From: Paracentrotus lividus | Lineage: Eukaryota; Echinodermata; Echinoidea; Camarodonta; Echinidae | DNA: 64,000 bases | Reading direction: 5' to 3' | Assembly: GCA_940671915.1 (NCBI GenBank) | Contig: CALNVZ010003425.1 | Span: forward strand, 38,950,250 to 39,014,249 | Shown here: positions 55,338 to 64,000 of the stretch, piece after piece | Position numbering within the stretch: the first letter of the stretch is position 1 | Layout of the letters: the number at the start of each line of letters is the position of its first letter | Notes under the pieces: generated by a model | What the model saw: only the letters and a program-made list of their open reading frames with translations | Databases searched by the model: none | Told to the model about the DNA's origin: nothing | Program-made: the position numbers and the translations under genes

Positions 55338-56364
55338 GTCCTACACGCCGGGGGCTCCAAAATGAAGTGCCATTTTAAAATTTTTTTAAAGTTTGAATAG
55401 AAATAGCAGAAGTCATATTTCTAAAGCACACTAAATTTAGGTCAAAAATAAGAATATTAAATTGTCTTAACTGCTGGCTATTTGAAATCAAGACTGGAAG
55501 TCGAAAAACAGTGAGAGTTTGATGAAGAAAGTTTTTTTTTCCCTCATTTTACGAAAATATTTTTTCCCTTTTTCAATAATTTAATAAATAGTTGTATGAA
55601 ACATTGATGTTGAACTTCACTAAAAAACTACCACGTGCATGTGAATGATACTGCTGTAAAAGAAGGCGAGTCATACTATATCAATATCTAGTTATTAACA
55701 ATCAAATAAATCAACCAATTTGCCCCGTAATCGAAGAAGAATCCATAGCCATTCACTCTAAGGAAAGGCCGATAACATGCGATAGCTTTTAGCAGACAAA
55801 CACGTACGAAAACTTGTACGTAATAGTCCAAGCATTTGGCACTCTTTGTTTGCGTACTCACAGCCATCACAATACATCAGGCTTTTCATAATACTCGTGC
55901 GGTATGTGTTTATTCCCAGTCACGGGGGCAATAAATTTTGTCTATATTGCGTTCCTAACTATCTAATCATTAATTCTTTATCGGAAATCAAGATATAAAC
56001 TCCACTTCTTTTTGATCACGCATATTGGCACAGCACGTAGGTAGGTCTTTTTTAGAAATTAGAAAAGTTACAAACGTCAATGTTTCATACAACTATTTAT
56101 TTAGAGAAATTATATGAAAAAAAAGAAAACAAAAAATATTTTGAAAAACAGTGAGTGAGAAAAAACATTCTTCGCCACAAACATTCACTGTTTTCGGATT
56201 TCGAGTCTGATTATCAAAATAGAAGCCCAAGCCGAGAAATAATTGGATGATATTTTATTTGACATCAAATTATAGTTCGCTGTTTAGAAAATGACTCTGC
56301 ATTTATTCAAAATATAAAAATTGTAAAATGGGCAACTCATTGGACGCCCCCGGCGTAGAGGACC
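55338..56364. mobile_element. Foldback element, GTCCTACACGCCGGGGGC ends
   Basis: GTCCTACACGCCGGGGGCTC at the left and GCCCCCGGCGTAGAGGACC at the right. Arms of about 290 bases pair imperfectly, for example ATAGTTGTATGAAACATTGA near 55589 with TCAATGTTTCATACAACTAT near 56079. The unpaired centre, 55640-56040, shows no family match. Present only in copy B. Confidence 0.82.
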
Positions 56365-57120
56365 TTACAAGCAGGATGAATGCCAGATGTTTAGTTGAGG
56401 CAAATTTTGGGGTCTTTCTCAATGTTTCCAATTACAGCTGCGGTACCGTCGGTTACATCCTACTCAAATCCTGTCTTATTGCCTGACTATTAATGCAACC
56501 CGATGTATTCGTCATGGCGAGTGCGAAATTTACAGTAAAATTACTTAATTTCGACAAGATGACAGGAAAAATACTGTCAATTATGTCTGTTTATAACTTA
56601 GGCAATGACAGAGTTGCCAGTAATTATCTGTTCTACAGCAGCATTTTTTGTGGTTTCATTTTTGGTGGACATTCCCTGTATAAACAGATATTCTATCGAA
56701 CCACTATGAAGATTGTTGTTGTATGTGCATTTGTTCAGATATTAGCGTTTAGTTTTAAAATGAGCAATGTGAAAATCACTTGGTAACTAGAGAAACTGGG
56801 AAAGATTATTATATTCAGGGCCCTATTCTAGAAACTTTATTTCATGATTTAGTTGTAATATATGAATATGCCACAGAATCCATAAAATACAATGTTAATT
56901 CCGTTTGTTCGAATATTTATGCGTGGGAAATATGTGATAAAACATGAACAAGTCCTGTTTTGTGACGTAATTTATGTCACGATACATAAAAGTTTCTGCA
57001 CCAGAGAGACAAGATGATATTATTTTCTATCGGACACTTTATAGTTCCAATGTTTCCATTATGATGAAACCAAAAACTTCTCCACAGGTATGCGAAGTTG
57101 ATATCCAAAATATAAAATAC
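56365..57120. other. Copy B intergenic, nothing firm
   Basis: The 97-codon frame at 56493 has no recognisable family and no counterpart in copy A. GGGCCCTATTCTAGAAACT near 56819 may be a decayed element end. TGACGTAATTTATGTCACGA near 56961 is a short palindrome. Confidence 0.35.
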
Positions 57121-57744
57121 TGAATACTGATACTCTGCCGATGGAATAATTACCAGAAAAGTCTCAAAACTGTTCTTTGGAAAGTCAATCATTTATTTCA
57201 TCCATTAAGAATACAAATTTATGATCTTTATATAGTACTTTCATTGTAAATCGATTTATTAATTAATTTGTTATATAGAATAGGAGGTTAATAAGAAGTC
57301 AAAAGGAGCCTGAGCTTTCGATCCTAGCAGAATCTTCGTCAGAGACAAAATGAGGTTAATAAGATTTACAAAAAAGAAATAAAAACAAAACAAGAAAACA
57401 TGACAAGGTAAATTATGCTAAAACAACAATAGAAATGAATAAGAAATCAAATCAACCTATTGACTTGTGCTTTGTAATGGAGACGAGCATGGCATATAGA
57501 TTCAACAATGTAAATTATACAGAAAAAAACTTCTGTAGGAAATACTCTATAAAGCTTATTAACATTATGAAAAGATGAGTTTTCGTATAAAAGAAGCATA
57601 TCTCAATACAATGGTCTAAAACGAAGAAGAAAGATATTCATATAGATAGAAACCAAAACATTGTTAGAAAACTGAATATAATTAAGATGACACAATATTT
57701 TAGTGGCACCAAAAATTAGTTGATTATTTCTTCTTTTACTTTTG

Positions 57745-57875
57745 GTTGATTGGGCTGGCTCGGCATCAAGTGTTTTGAAGAATGTACGGGGTAGGAACAG
57801 GAATGATACCACAATCAACGATTTGGATTGGTTAATGGAAAGCCCATGCCATCGTGGCTACCCAGCCATCTTATC
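57745..57875 (-). pseudogene. Broken copy B counterpart of the 46-residue ORF
   Basis: The sequence aligns with 47072-47212 (shared AACAGGAATGATACCACAAT, CAATCAACGATTTG, GCCATCTTATCAA), but the frame meets a stop after four codons and has indels that are not multiples of three. Confidence 0.4.
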
Positions 57876-57890
57876 AATATGTCCTGTAAA

Positions 57891-57914
57891 TGAGAGAGAG
57901 AGAGAAAGAGAGGA

Positions 57915-57964
<50 letters not shown>

Positions 57965-58560
57965 AAGAGAGCGGTATGAAGAAGAAGAAGAGACAACAGA
58001 TATCAGAGAGACAGATTACAGAAAGAGAGAGGAGAGAAAGAGAGAGAGGAGAGAAGAGAGGCGGTATGTGAGAGAAGAGAAGAGAGACAGACAGATATAC
58101 AGAGAGACAGATAGACAGAAAGAGAGAGGAGAGAGAAAGAGAGAGAGGAGAGAAGAGAGAGCGGTATGGGAGAGAAGAGAGAGAGACAGACAGATATACA
58201 GATAGACAGATAGACAGAAAGAGAGAGGAGAGAGAATGAGGGAGACAGAGACAGACAAACAGACAGACAGACAGAAAGAGAGAAAGAAGAGAGAGAGACA
58301 GAAAGAGAGAAAGGAGAGAGAGAGAGAAAGAGAGAGAGAGAAAGGGGAGAGAGAGAGGGGGTGAGAAGGGGAACGGAAGAGAAAGTGGGGAAGAAGGAGA
58401 GAGGGGAGGAAAAAAGAAGGAGAAGAAGAAAGAAGAAGAAGAAGGAAGAGAAGAAAAAAAAAAAAACGGAGAAAGAAGGAGAATAAGAAGTGGAAGAAGA
58501 AAGAGAAGAAGATGAAGAAGGAAGAAGGTGAAGAATAAGAAAAAGAAGGAGAAGAAGAAA
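57891..58560 (+). repeat. Purine-rich tract, copy B, about 670 bases
   Basis: GAGAGAGAG blocks with AGACAGACAGATATACAG and GATAGACAGA interruptions, then GAAGAAGAAG. Longer and more varied than the copy A tract. The 235-codon minus frame is an artefact of composition. Confidence 0.95.
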
Positions 58561-59097
58561 TACAATAACTTTACGGCTTTGAACGAATATAAATTTAAAC
58601 GAGCATAAACAATATTATTGCATTCAAATGGGACTTAAAAAGAGAAATTATTAGCAATGTGATGAATGATGTATGATATTAATGCACTTAATGATGCAAA
58701 TCGATAATGATTATTATTACAGATATACCCTGAGAATACCGTATGTGTATAATTTATGAGAAGATAAATATTCATATCGATATCCAGTTAATGAACAAAA
58801 TATGCAAGATACAATAAGGAAAAAATAGAAAACGAAATAATACAGTAAAAACAGAAGTATAAGTATGTACAATATGAAATGAAATGCGATGCATGTAATT
58901 AAAACAGATGATATGTAGCAAGCTTAATAAAATTAAAACGATTATTACATGGATGGGCGAAGAAAATTGATAATTATGGTATGTGTGATAAATGACAACA
59001 ATTGTGTTTATACATTAACAATTTTCCTGTAAATTGATCAATTTCACGATTGAGAAATTAAGAAGGTATTTTTAAAGAGCTTTCATATAAACCAGGC

Positions 59098-59179
59098 TAT
59101 ATAAGGAGTACCTGACTCCAGTTCGCCGAATTACTAAGTTGACATCCTTGGGGCGTAAGTTTGCAGACCAAAATCACAA
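59098..59179 (+). promoter_or_regulatory. TATA promoter and non-coding first exon of secreted-peptide gene B
   Basis: TATATAAGG at 59098-59106, then the same TTCGCCGAATTACTAAGTTG and CATCCTTGGGGCGTAAG blocks as copy A; donor ATCACAA|GTAAGTCAG after 59179. Confidence 0.6.
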
Positions 59180-60099
59180 GTAAGTCAGATAAATTTACAC
59201 ACACTATAATATAGGTTTTCCTGGTCAATTTCATACATTTATCATCCGTTTTCATTTAATGTGTATTCAAATTTGTGTGTTTGATGCGACAGACTAACTT
59301 TTTTTCAAACAATTTCGTGTTCGTGCTCTCAAATTCGTTTTTAGGGACACAATGTAATGGTTGCAAAGTTCAAATTCGGATATAGGCATTTAATTTCATT
59401 ATTTGTGCATTCAAATTAGTGCGAATTTCAGTATACGGAATGAAATGTCGACAGGATGAAGACGAATTTGAATAGTTATTGCCGAATGTATATGCTTATT
59501 ATGTGAACTAGAATGCGAAAATACGAAATCTATCACAACAATCGTTAATTTTGATGATTGAATACGATTTTGACTGGCAACATTTTGATGCATCAGCATT
59601 TTTTCCGAATATGAATGCCTCTTATATGCAATTAAATGACAAAGCAATTAAATTGACCGGGAAAACCTATATTGTATGGTCTATGCCCTCCACGCTCGAC
59701 CCAGTTGAGGTAAATGGGTTCCAGTACCAGAAGAAAGAAATTCTTTGAGTTATGTGTAGGCCTAGGCCTTATCGCGGTATAGCATAGCTCAGCTGAGCAT
59801 TTTGCGCTTTATATAAACATTATGTGAACATTGTATTAAGCCTTAAAATATTTTTTTTTTTTTCTGTAGTGGTCATGTGTTCTCGTGAATATGTTGATAT
59901 GCCACATTATATAGATAGGCAAATGAATTGTTTTCCTTTAATATATACATTTAAATTATCGTAGCAAACATCTTAGTTTGTTAACAGTCATGCTTGACAA
60001 TCTTTGAACAATTTGATTTTTAAAAATCGCATTAAAGGGGCATGTTTTCGACCCATAAATCCGCTCAACGAGATTTAATATTTTTTCATTCAATTTAGA

Positions 60100-61453
60100 A
60101 TGTCACTGAAGATCTTCCTAGCTTTGTTCATGATCGTTTTCGTGGTCAATGCGATCCGCGGAGCCCGGACAGATGACGACGATGGCATCTACCAATCTAA
60201 ATGGGGTGCCGACGAAAGCGTCGAAAGTCTCGGTGAATATAATAATGTATATTTGCACTAAAATCAGGCTACAACTATATTTCGGATCAATTTCTGGGCG
60301 TATGTCTGTAAATTCTTTATTCTTAAAATTTATCGTGGAAATTTATACAGAAGAACACCACGGTCCCAAAGCGTTATCTTTTTTCCTGCGATACAGATTG
60401 GGCCTTATTTCTTTCCCCCTTTTTCCCGGAGAGTCTGCAATTACAACCCTAAACTTTCCATAGGTTCAACAGGTACCAGGGGACGTTTCGTGAAATGACT
60501 GTTGGACGTTTTATCCGACAAATTTTCTCTCAGCCAATCAGATGCAAGCATTTCAGTAGCTTATAACAGCTGTCAGTGAGAACCAGTGAATATTTGTTTC
60601 ATGAAATGCTCCCAAGGTCCCAATCTGTGCTGCAGAAGGAAAACAAATTCTCTTGAAAGATATTTGAAGGTCATAAAAGGTAAACTGATTTTTGTTTTTA
60701 ATAAAAAAAGATGGCAGAATTTCCTTAAAAGACCGCTAGTAAGATCCATTAAAGATACAACTAAAATGTAGGGGCGCCAAAATTTTACATTTAGGGCCAA
60801 AGGGATAAGAAACATTTGTAAACAGTAAGTATATTTTGTAATTAATCTTGGATTTTCATCTCCTCAAACCCCCTGAATAAATGGAGTTATTTCCAACTGA
60901 TTATTATCGATACTTGGATTTACCTATATAGGCATTATTTTCTCCATTTTGAATTGTTGAAACCATGACTTTTGAAACAGTCATAACTCTTAGGGTGGTA
61001 TCTCACTTCGCGGAGACGTCTCCGCGACGTAATCGTTTCCGCGATGGATAAAAAGTACTATAGTTTTCAAAAACTGTAACAAAGCACTTTCAAAGCACCG
61101 TCTCAAAGTAGTTTCCGCGACTCATGAAACGTCCCGGGGACGTCTCCGCGACAAGTTTCAAAAATTTGTCGCGGAGACATCCCTGAGACGTTTCATGAGT
61201 AGCGGAAACTACTTTGAGATGGTTCTTTGAAAGTGCTTTGTTACAGTTTTTTAAAACTGTCACGGAGACGTCGCGGAGACGGTCTCGTTAATACTTTTTA
61301 TCCGTCGCGGAGACGTTCTCCGCGAATTGAGATACCACCCTAAATTCATGATGTTTCGTAATAATAGTCGCTGAGACAAAGCGTGGAGCCAAAATCGATG
61401 AATCTTCCTTTAAAAATGAGGAGACTGAGACCATAACGGGACGTAGAGATTGA
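60100..61453 (+). CDS. Secreted small acidic peptide, copy B (2 coding exons, 72 residues)
   Basis: Exons are 60100-60232 and 61368-61453, with the same splice points as copy A. The signal peptide is MSLKIFLALFMIVFVVNAIRG; the mature part again starts ARTDDDDGIYQSKWG and ends ITGRRD. Exon 1 differs from copy A at 11 positions, 8 of them amino-acid changing, while exon 2 differs by three indels of 3, 9 and 3 bases and by substitutions. The ARTDDDDGIYQSKWG and GRRD parts are unchanged. A MITE ends about 25 bases before the exon 2 acceptor (TAATAATAG), leaving a weak pyrimidine tract. The continuous 104-codon frame past the donor is not favoured. Function unknown. Confidence 0.72.
60476..60616. 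mobile_element. MITE, TIR GGGGACGTTTCGTGAAAT
   Basis: CAGGGGACGTTTCGTGAAAT at the left and TTTCATGAAATGCTCCC at the right. Related to the flanks of 46139-46545. In the intron of peptide gene B. Confidence 0.65.
60989..61343. mobile_element. MITE family M4, copy 3, next to exon 2 of peptide gene B
   Basis: CTTAGGGTGGTATCTCACTT at the left and TTGAGATACCACCCTAA at the right, with long GC-rich arms of GTCTCCGCGACG and CGTCGCGGAGAC words. Absent at the same point in copy A. Confidence 0.85.
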
Positions 61454-62447
61454 ACAAGAAATGAAAAAAGGTAAACAAAAATGAGTATCGTTATTAGCTT
61501 AACCCTAAAAGGGCCTAATCAGCCCCCCCCTCGACATTTCGCGCGTCATGTCGCCGAAAAAAAATTTTCGCGCTCCGCGCATTTATGACTTTATACTCTA
61601 ACATCTTAAGGCGGGCTCACACTATGCGACTTGCTGCGGTGGCGATTTTTTTAACAACAGGTAGTTGCATTATTAATGCGACATTTGAAACATGCAAAGT
61701 TCTCTTATGAGATGTAAAAATTGTAAAGGAACAATTTTATCAAATTTTGTTCCAATGCGGGTCTTTAATTCGGAGTAAAGGTCAAATTACCTTAAAATCG
61801 CAAGACCGCAGTGACGTCACTGCGATTTGGAAACAATTAGATTTTATACAGAGAAGAGGGGTCGCAATCGCCTTGAAATTCAATTTTGATATTCATAGGA
61901 ATACTCCAAATTTTGTACATTATGAATTTCCTTGTTTGAATGTTTATATCAGATAATATTAGAGTTTTCCTGAAAAATCGCACCGCAGCAAGTCGCATAG
62001 TGTGAGCCCGCCTTAAAGCAACTTTTTAAACTATTTTGAACAAAATTGAGCGCATGGTTCGGAAATTGCGCAACATTATGTAATGCAGCGCAGGCTCAAA
62101 AAACAGAGATTTTCTGTATTTGTGTACAAAACATATGGGAAATGGCTTTTCATGGTAAAATCACATTTCAGTATTTAAAATATGGTTATTAGCCATTATA
62201 TTAGTTGATATTGCTCTAATATTCAGAGATAAATAATGACCAAAGTTTTCCAAACAAAAAACAATAAAATACATAAGTCGAAAAACAAAGAAATACATAA
62301 GAAATTCCCAAAACAATAAAATACATAAGAAATAGAATTAGTTACCGGAATTGTTTTCCCGTACAATTGTAAGGAATGCTACAATCAATATTTACACCAA
62401 GAATTAGCATTCTAGGAGCCTTATTTAATGATTTAGAGCAAAAAGTA
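61124..62447 (+). repeat. Left arm of a large inverted repeat (at least 1.3 kb)
   Basis: Pairs base for base with 62682-64000 reversed. Checkpoints: GATGAATCTTCC (61398) with GGAGATTCATC (63721); CGCGCTCCGCGCATTTATGA (61569) with TCATAAATGCGCGGAGCGCG (63540); TTTACCATGAAAAGCCATTT (62971) with AAATGGCTTTTCATGGTAAA (62140). Identity looks like about 97%, with many differences being one-base indels in runs. Confidence 0.93.
61606..62016. mobile_element. MITE family M6, copy 2
   Basis: TTAAGGCGGGCTCACACTAT at the left and GTGTGAGCCCGCCTTAA at the right, with TTAA on both sides. Lies inside the left palindrome arm. Confidence 0.85.
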
Positions 62448-62681
62448 GAGATTTCAGAATTTAACCCTAAAAGGCCGGGTTATTTTTGCCATCTCACAGC
62501 CGGGGGGGGGGGCTGATTAGGCCCCCCCCCTTCAGATCTCGGTCGCCGATCGCCGCGAGCGCCGCGAAAATTTGCACAATAGTAGTGTGCGATGTAATCT
62601 ACAAGACTGTATAGTTTGTTTTTCCAAAATAATGTCCTTTTAATTTATATTAATTAATTATGCTAATTTATGCATGAAATC
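62448..62681. other. Spacer at the centre of the inverted repeat
   Basis: About 234 bases without a mirror partner. It holds TTAACCCTAAAAGGCCGGG, a G10 run, GGCTGATTAGGCC, a C9 run and a GC-rich patch, CGGTCGCCGATCGCCGCGAG. The CCTAAAAGG ... CTGATTAGG words also occur near 61505, so part of it is a repeat. Confidence 0.7.
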
Positions 62682-63109
62682 ATACTTTTTGCTCTAAATC
62701 ATTAAATAAGGCTCCTAGAATGCTAATTCTTGGTGTAAATATTGATTGTAGCATTCCTTACAATTGTACGGGAAAACAATTCCGGTAACTAATTCTATTT
62801 CTTATGTATTTTTATGTTTTGGGAATTTCTTATGTATTTCTTTTTTTTTCGACTTATGTATTTTTATTTTTTTGTTTGGAAAACTTTGGTCATTATTATC
62901 TCTGAATATAGAGCAATATCAACTAATATAATGGCTAATAACCATATTTTAAATACTGAAATGTGATTTTACCATGAAAAGCCATTTCCCATATGTTTGT
63001 ACACAAAATACAGAAAATCTCTGTTTTTTGAGCCTGCGCTGCATTACATAATGTTGCGCAATTTCCGAACCATGCGCTCAATTTTGTTCAAATAGTTTAA
63101 AAAGTTGCT

Positions 63110-63523
63110 TTAAGGCGGGCTCACACTATGCGACTTGCTGCCGGTGCGATTTTTCAGGAAAACTCTAATATTATCTGATATAAACATTCAAACAAGGAAA
63201 TTCATAATGTACAAAATTGTGAGTATTCCTATGAATATCAAATTGAATTTCAAGGCGATTGCGACCCCTCTTCTCTGTATAAAATCTAATTGTTTCCAAA
63301 TCGCAGTGACGTCACTGCGGTCTTGCGATTTTAAGGTAATTTGACCTTTACTCCGAATTAAAGACCCGCATTGGAACCAAATTTTGATAAAATTGTTCCT
63401 TTACAATTTTTACATCTCATAAGAGAACTTTGCATGTTTCAAATGTCGCATTAATAATGCAACTACCGTTTGTTAAAAAATCGCCACCAGCAAGTGCAAG
63501 TCGCATAGTGTGAGCCCCCTTAA
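63110..63523. mobile_element. MITE family M6, copy 3 (mirror of copy 2)
   Basis: TTTAAGGCGGGCTCACACTA at the left and GTGTGAGCCCCCTTAAG at the right. Its small differences from 61606-62016 include an extra GTGCAA near the right tip. Confidence 0.85.
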
Positions 63524-63675
63524 GATGTTAGAGTATAAAGTCATAAATGCGCGGAGCGCGAAAATTTTTTTCGGCGACATGACCGCGCGAAATGTCGAGG
63601 GGGGGGCTGATTAGGCCCTTTTAGGGTTAAGCTAATAAACGATACTCATTTTTGTTACCTTTTTTCATTTCTTGT

Positions 63676-63760
63676 TCAATCTCTACGTCCCGTTATGGTC
63701 TCAGTCTCCTCATTTTTAAAGGAGATTCATCGATTTTGGCTCCACGCTTTGTCTCAGCGA
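63676..63760 (-). pseudogene. Inverted third copy of secreted-peptide exon 2 (frameshifted)
   Basis: On the minus strand from 63760 the exon reads V-AETKRGAKIDES as in copy B, but one T is missing in TCTTCC (TCTCC here), which shifts the frame and brings a stop within about 10 codons. 85 bases against 86 in B. If the arm is real, its exon 1 should lie beyond 64000 on the minus strand. Confidence 0.75.
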
Positions 63761-63786
63761 CTATTATTACGAAACATCATGAATTT

Positions 63787-64000
63787 AGGGTGGTATCTCA
63801 ATTCGCGGAGACGTCTCCGCGACGGATAAAAAGTATTAGAGACGTCTCCGCGACGTCTCCGTGACAGTTTTAAAAAACGTTAACAAAGCACTTTCAAAGA
63901 ACCATCTCAAAGTAGTTTCCGCTACTCATGAAACGTCTCAGGGATGTCTCCGCGACAAATTTTTGAAACTTGTCGCGGAGACGTCCCCGGGACGTTCATG
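63787..64000. mobile_element. MITE family M4, copy 4, cut by the window end
   Basis: TTAGGGTGGTATCTCAATTC then GCGGAGACGTCTCCGCGAC; mirror of 60989-61343. Continues past 64000. Confidence 0.85.

Larger units (their letters stand above)
53925..61453 (+). repeat. Segmental duplication, copy B
   Basis: Same order of blocks as copy A from 44460. B-specific material is a large foldback (55338-56364), a segment at 59213-59660 with no match in A, and MITEs at 60476-60616 and 60989-61343. Confidence 0.88.
62682..64000 (-). repeat. Right arm of the inverted repeat, running off the window
   Basis: Mirror of 61124-62447. At base 64000 it still matches the left arm (GACGTTCATG against CATGAAACGTC at 61124), so the true arm is longer. 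Confidence 0.93.

Noticed and set aside
57858..58565. A 235-residue minus-strand protein
   Set aside because: Entirely the complement of the purine tract in copy B; low-complexity artefact.

Overview
The window is eukaryotic nuclear DNA. It is AT-rich, has intron-split coding exons, GT/AG splice sites, long poly(A) and microsatellite tracts, and is saturated with transposon debris. It most likely comes from a marine invertebrate deuterostome, and a sea urchin fits best. The pointers are a UBA6-type E1 gene (a lineage kept in vertebrates and sea urchins but absent from fly and worm), a decayed 2A-like motif of the sort found in sea-urchin non-LTR elements, DIRS-like and Penelope-like fragments, and many foldback elements. 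The species is not identified.

Region 1 (1-4.7 kb) is a broken APE-type non-LTR retrotransposon on the minus strand, followed by a candidate TATA-less promoter with an NRF1-like and a CRE-like site. Region 2 (4.7-43.1 kb) is one gene on the plus strand, UBA6. I could place 26 coding exons in phase, giving about 1,024 residues, both adenylation-type nucleotide folds, the catalytic cysteine (Cys593 here) and a C-terminal ubiquitin-fold domain. Its introns hold most of the mobile DNA: DIRS-like and Penelope-like pieces in intron 6, an IS630/Tc1-like transposase broken and duplicated in intron 18, and a dozen or more foldback elements (MITEs).

The most unusual feature of region 2 is that at least seven exons carry extra tandem copies of one exon edge together with its splice site. 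These are exons 9, 10, 16 and 21 on the donor side, 23 and 24 on the acceptor side, and a short copy of the start of exon 7. The authentic exon stays intact and the copies fall in the intron as decoy splice sites or pseudo-exons.

Region 3 (44.4-64.0 kb) is a duplicated segment of about 9-10 kb. Each copy carries a TATA promoter, a non-coding first exon and a two-exon gene for a small secreted acidic peptide of 71-72 residues ending in Gly-Arg-Arg-Asp, which I do not recognise. Copy A has a LINE in its first intron that copy B lacks. Copy B has a MITE about 25 bp upstream of its last exon. The right edge is an inverted repeat with arms of at least 1.3 kb. It carries a third, inverted and frameshifted copy of the last exon, and it could be a real inversion or an assembly foldback.

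No rRNA gene, convincing tRNA gene or CRISPR array was seen.
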